Source of the DNA: Ceratodon purpureus
Lineage: Eukaryota; Streptophyta; Bryopsida; Pseudoditrichales; Ditrichaceae
Assembly (NCBI GenBank): GCA_014871385.1
Contig: CM026423.1
Span: 14,096,858-14,160,857 of the forward strand
DNA length: 64,000 nucleotides
Direction: 5' to 3'
Below are positions 60,179 to 64,000 of the stretch, piece after piece. The stretch's first letter is position 1. Each line of letters begins with the position of its first letter. The translations under genes were made by a program, and so were the position numbers. The notes under the pieces are model-generated. The model made no database searches and had not been told where the DNA came from. It saw only the letters and a list, made by a program, of their open reading frames with translations.

Positions 60179-62050
60179 CTCATCCCTATTGGGAAGCAGT
60201 AATTTAGATTGAATATAATTTCTTCATTTGCCGCACATTGTTTTGTAAAACCATGATTGTTCTCGATTTATGGTTCTCAGGGTCATGATTCTCTCCATCC
60301 TTCGCTTCCTGTCACTCATTCGTGGTTGTTGTCAACCGATCTTTCGGAGCGATAGAAAATCTTGTCTTTTCTATTGAGACTAGTGTAATGTCCCCGCATG
60401 TTATTGCACGGCTCTCTAATTCATGCATGACAAGGGCCCGTAAAATAAGTTATCCTCCTTTCATGCAACAGTTATACCCCATTGTAATTTCCCAATCATG
60501 AAGTCAGTTTCCTTCAGCGAAAGTGTTAGTTATTGGATGTCAACGAGAGATGATATGACACATTGTGTCCAGAGCTTAGTCACAGCATTGAAGCAGCAGA
60601 CAGTGAACAATTCGTGAACTTATTGTCGAACTAAAGCAGAGCACTTTCAAAGCCTGTAGCTGCTCACTGCAAAATAGGAACCCTTCAGGCTTCAAGGATC
60701 AGTGAGTGTCTGCTCGAGGCAATAGAGTGAAAGTCAGTAAGGCCTTGCATAGAGTTCCGACTGAGATTGTAGAAGAGTAGAAAGCCATTTAGAACAAACA
60801 ATATGTGAACCCTGAGATTTGATGAACACGACATCTCTTGTGCCTCTTCCAATGTTGTCCTCTCTCATGGCTCTATCCGATCCATGATAACGCGACGTCA
60901 TTGCCTGAAGTTTTTATGAACGTTCCTGTTTGAAGTGAAAGACCAAGATCATAAGAAAGCACATTTCTACGTGCACAAACCGATGTGACCAATGTGCATG
61001 TCATTACTTATTTTTCATATCGTTGGATATCTTTGACGCAATGAACAACAACGAAACTTCAGTATATGAAAATCCTGCTCAACATCTTTAATTTCCTATG
61101 TAAGGACATTCTGGAGAACTGTTTCAAGTCAATTTCATTAACTTGAAATGAATTCCTACATTCACATGCTCTCTACAACTGAGATGCTAAACGATTTCTA
61201 CAGGGAGGAGCTGGATTAATAAGTATTAACTTATTCAGGTGGTGGGAACTCTGAACAGAATCTCCACAGTTCGAATTAGTCTGTTCAAACTTTTGAACTT
61301 CCGAACTAGTATCTCTACCGACTATGATAAATGAATTAACATAGAATCTGGTATTAGAAAAAAACCTGGATAGTACTACACCAACGCGAAGATGATGCAA
61401 AATAGTAAAAACTGATGCTGTGATTCAAAATACTGCGGGGTTGTGATGAGTAATTTCCCCTGTTAAATGAAATGAAGTATCCATTTCTCGCCCAGAGTGC
61501 TGGCCATGAGAGTCGTCTTCTCAATTTTATGGTGGTCGATAAGATAGGCATCGAACTCGGCGTCAAGCAGCGCAAATTCTACGAAGCTCTTTCTCTGTTT
61601 ACTATCGCCGTCTGCTTACTTCGATGTCGCCGTCGAGGCTACCGACGGCCACTTCGACCGTCGAGCCACTATTCCAGTGACCGTCGAGGCTACCGTTTGG
61701 CATGTAATAATGCACGAGAATAAATGATGGTAACAGTAGTTTTCTTTGTCATTATTAAATAAATATGATTTAATAAGATCAATAATAGATTTAGAATTGA
61801 CCAAAAAGTACGTACATGGGAAGACATTCTACGAGATCAAAGAATTAACAAAAGTTTCAAGTAATTGATATAATTTGTACTTTCATGAATATTTTTACAT
61901 ATACTTCAAATTATATATGTCCTTTATAAGTGGTTATTCCTGCTTGAATACTAATTTTTTAAGGATTCCAAAAGAAATTTATTTTAATAAAAAATATATC
62001 ATATATCCATCTTTCTTTAAAAATATTTGTTTTATTATTTATAATGTATA
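60179..62050. other. ClpF 3' UTR and intergenic DNA
   Basis: Mixed composition to about 61.7 kb, then AT-rich. A short ccgtcgaggctaccg motif is repeated at about 61630-61695. No gene is supported. Confidence 0.5.
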
Positions 62051-62052
62051 GT

Positions 62053-62791
62053 AGTTGGGTGAGAGCACAATAAAGTGGACCACAAAGTGCAACATGTGAT
62101 CACTAGGAAGTGAATATGAAGTGTGCTGTTTTTTAAAGCTGATTTTGAGCATTTTGGTGTAGTTTTTGAGCATTTTAGTCACTTTTTAGGGTGTCACAAG
62201 GTGTCTTACATGCATCTTCGTAAAAAAAACATCTTCAATTGAAACTTATTTTGACCGCTAGTTCTAAATCACGAAAATGAACTTTTTCAAAGTCTTAATT
62301 TCTTCATTTGGGGACCTCTATTGTCTTTAGAGGATGTTTTTTTCAATTAAAAAAACAATGTTCGGTGAAAAAACTCTCCCCAAAAGTTTCACGGAAAACA
62401 GCGTTTTAAAAACGTATTTTAGACACTTTTGGCCAATCTAGAACTCCAACCACAGCTGTCTAAGATCATTTCTACAAGCGTAGTGTACAAACGGAGGTCC
62501 CCGCAAAGTCAAAAGTGATTTTTGTCGTAAATACGATGTAAAACAATCACTTTTCCAAATGACAGCTTTCACTTTGTCCGACTTTATGGTGTTTGTAGAG
62601 GTGTCTAAACTCAACATCTTCTTCCACAAATTTGGGAAGTTGTAGAACATCAAGTCTAAATTCCGTATCCCGAACTTAATTTTCAATCAAGAAGTCCTAC
62701 ATGTCACTTTCTCTACCATTTACACATAGGGCTGAAATTGTCAAATAGTTAACCACTTTTTTGGTACACTTTATTGTGCTTCCCCCCAGTT
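62053..62791. mobile_element. Non-autonomous TIR element, copy 2
   Basis: The ends match the element at 35.25 kb: left from 62057, gggtgagagcacaataaagt followed by ggaccac; right to 62787, complementary ttggtacactttattgtgct followed by tcccccc. AGTT lies directly outside both ends (62053-62056 and 62788-62791), a likely 4-bp target duplication. Internal homology to copy 1 is clear (gagcattttggtgtagtttt; cacttttccaaatgac; the tcactttg.ccgacttt block), estimated by eye at about 70 percent. The length is 731 bp, with insertions relative to copy 1. No ORF is shared. Confidence 0.8.
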
Positions 62792-62939
62792 CCATTGGCA
62801 CTTATATTCAATTTCCAAGTACAAAATTACATGTGAATTTAGACCTTGTAATTTTTTATATTAATAATTCCACATGTACCTTTTGTTGCCATATGTATTT
62901 AGAATTAGAATTAGAAGAGTCCATCTAATTAATCCCTAA

Positions 62940-63560
62940 ATTTCTGAGGGTATTTTTCATCAAAACAGCCCCTCTTCAAAGCAAGGTGGATTTTGCAAAC
63001 TTGGGGTCTTTATTAGTACATTTAACCGTAAGATCTTGTAGCTAACTTCTATGTCTACATGTCCACCAAATCTCACACACTCATTCTACACCAATTGCAA
63101 GATCGTAACGTTCAAAGTAGAAAAATAAGTTTTTTTTCCCTGCAAAAAAAGGGGACAACAGAGTTTTGAAGGCCCAAAAAACCATTTTTTTGCATTATGG
63201 ATTTTGGCGGTTTTGATGCACGTCAAAGAAGACTGAGTTAGCTAATTGTATTAAAAAAAAAATTATATTCAAAAAAGTTGTGGAAGGTTGCCCCAAAAAT
63301 CATCTTTCGCTAGGGGGTACACTGAAATTTACAAACAAAGGCCGTTTTTGGACAACAAAAATAGCATACGAAAAAAAATTGGATTAAAAATCCGAACGGT
63401 GGGAACATGCTCTACTGCCTTTTCTATACATAGATTTTTTTATTTTTAAAAAATATCAAAATCTCAATTTTTGGTGGAATTTCAAAGTTTTGTCTTTGGG
63501 CAGATTTTTGGAGATTTTCACAATTTTGGGCAGAATTTGCTGCATTCACAGTGGCTTAGA
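62940..63560 (+). repeat. Dispersed repeat, copy B
   Basis: The homologue of copy A at 41.4-42.15 kb in opposite orientation. Shared anchors lie at 63026-63075 (accgtaagatcttgtagcta) and 63380-63415 (aattggattaaaaatccgaa). It may extend to about 63780, where atttaggggttaaat mirrors attaatccctaaat near 62933, hinting at terminal inverted repeats. Confidence 0.7.
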
Positions 63561-64000
63561 AAATTTCAGCAGCTGCCCAACGAACAGCGTTTGACACTTA
63601 AACCTTCATAACTTTTGATCCCGATGTCGGAATTGAAAAATAAAAATATGCATACGGAGCTCTAAAAACGACACACTTCCATTTAAAATTTCAAAAAATA
63701 CCCATCCAAATTGAAGTTGCAGGTACATGCCCAAACTCCATTTGCACCACCAGGGGGTGCATTGTCATTTAGGGGTTAAATAATAACATCAAACTACGTG
63801 GAAAATATACCAACTATAATTGGGCTACAAGAAGAATCCACTTAGACATAAGAGTTATTTGTGAAGGCATCCGGTGTTTTAAAAAGATACCATGAATTTT
63901 GCTTTATTGTATTATTTTTTTTACTTCAAATAGTTGGGAGGCATGGAAGAACTTGGTGGTCTCACTATATTCGGTGTGTAAGAACTTGGTGGTCTCTAAA

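Noticed and set aside
61472..61723. 83-aa plus-strand ORF near the repeated ccgtcgaggctaccg motif
   Set aside because: No motif, Arg-rich only because of the repeated GC-rich motif, and no splice partner.

Overview
This window is nuclear DNA from a land plant. All nine genes called have eukaryotic or plant-type products, and five of them are split by short GT-AG introns. Several are plant- or chloroplast-specific: a thylakoid-lumen PsbP-domain protein, the Clp-protease adaptor ClpF, an RLCK-VII/PBL34-36-type kinase and a MEKK1-type MAPKKK. Long AT-rich intergenic stretches alternate with compact, GC-richer genes. That contrast fits a bryophyte, most likely a moss, but the assignment is an inference and no species is claimed.

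Layout: 63-1115 (-) intronless multi-pass membrane protein, unrecognised; 4269-5039 (-) NDUFS5-like complex I subunit, 2 exons; 5.2-12.4 kb AT-rich desert with a Harbinger-type MITE and several satellite arrays; 13258-17161 (+) RLCK-VII kinase, 6 exons; 18735-21079 (-) PsbP-domain protein, 8 exons, one intron with a GC donor; 21.5-28.2 kb repeats, then a GC-rich presumed MEKK1 leader; 28319-30571 (+) MEKK1-type MAPKKK, single coding exon preceded by a short upstream ORF; 32675-33691 (+) secreted proline-rich repeat protein; 35-38 kb repeat-rich with a TIR element; 38109-40195 (-) RPB4, 6 exons; 41-43.2 kb repeats; 44721-48328 (-) CCCH/OST-HTH/RRM protein, 8 exons; 49.1-49.6 kb minisatellite; 50632-54399 (+) AT-rich 7-exon coiled-coil gene, unrecognised; 58751-60178 (+) ClpF, 2 exons; 60.2-64 kb repeats, including second copies of two families seen earlier.

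The genes do not form an operon or a functional cluster; they are ordinary neighbours. Two products act in or on the chloroplast (PsbP-domain protein, ClpF), one in mitochondria (NDUFS5), two in surface or MAPK signalling (RLCK-VII, MEKK1), one in Pol II (RPB4), one probably in RNA binding (CCCH/RRM) and one in the wall or apoplast (proline-rich). Exon boundaries were derived by hand from splice sites, reading-frame continuity and remembered family sequence; every multi-exon model below is phase-consistent.

The least explained parts are the coiled-coil gene at 50.6-54.4 kb, the membrane protein at the left edge, the Cys-rich N-terminal domain of the proline-rich protein, and a set of non-coding repeat elements: two TIR copies at 35 and 62 kb, two oppositely oriented dispersed-repeat copies at 41 and 63 kb, and a Harbinger MITE carrying a perfect internal hairpin. 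I found no CRISPR array, no viral gene and no transposase ORF.
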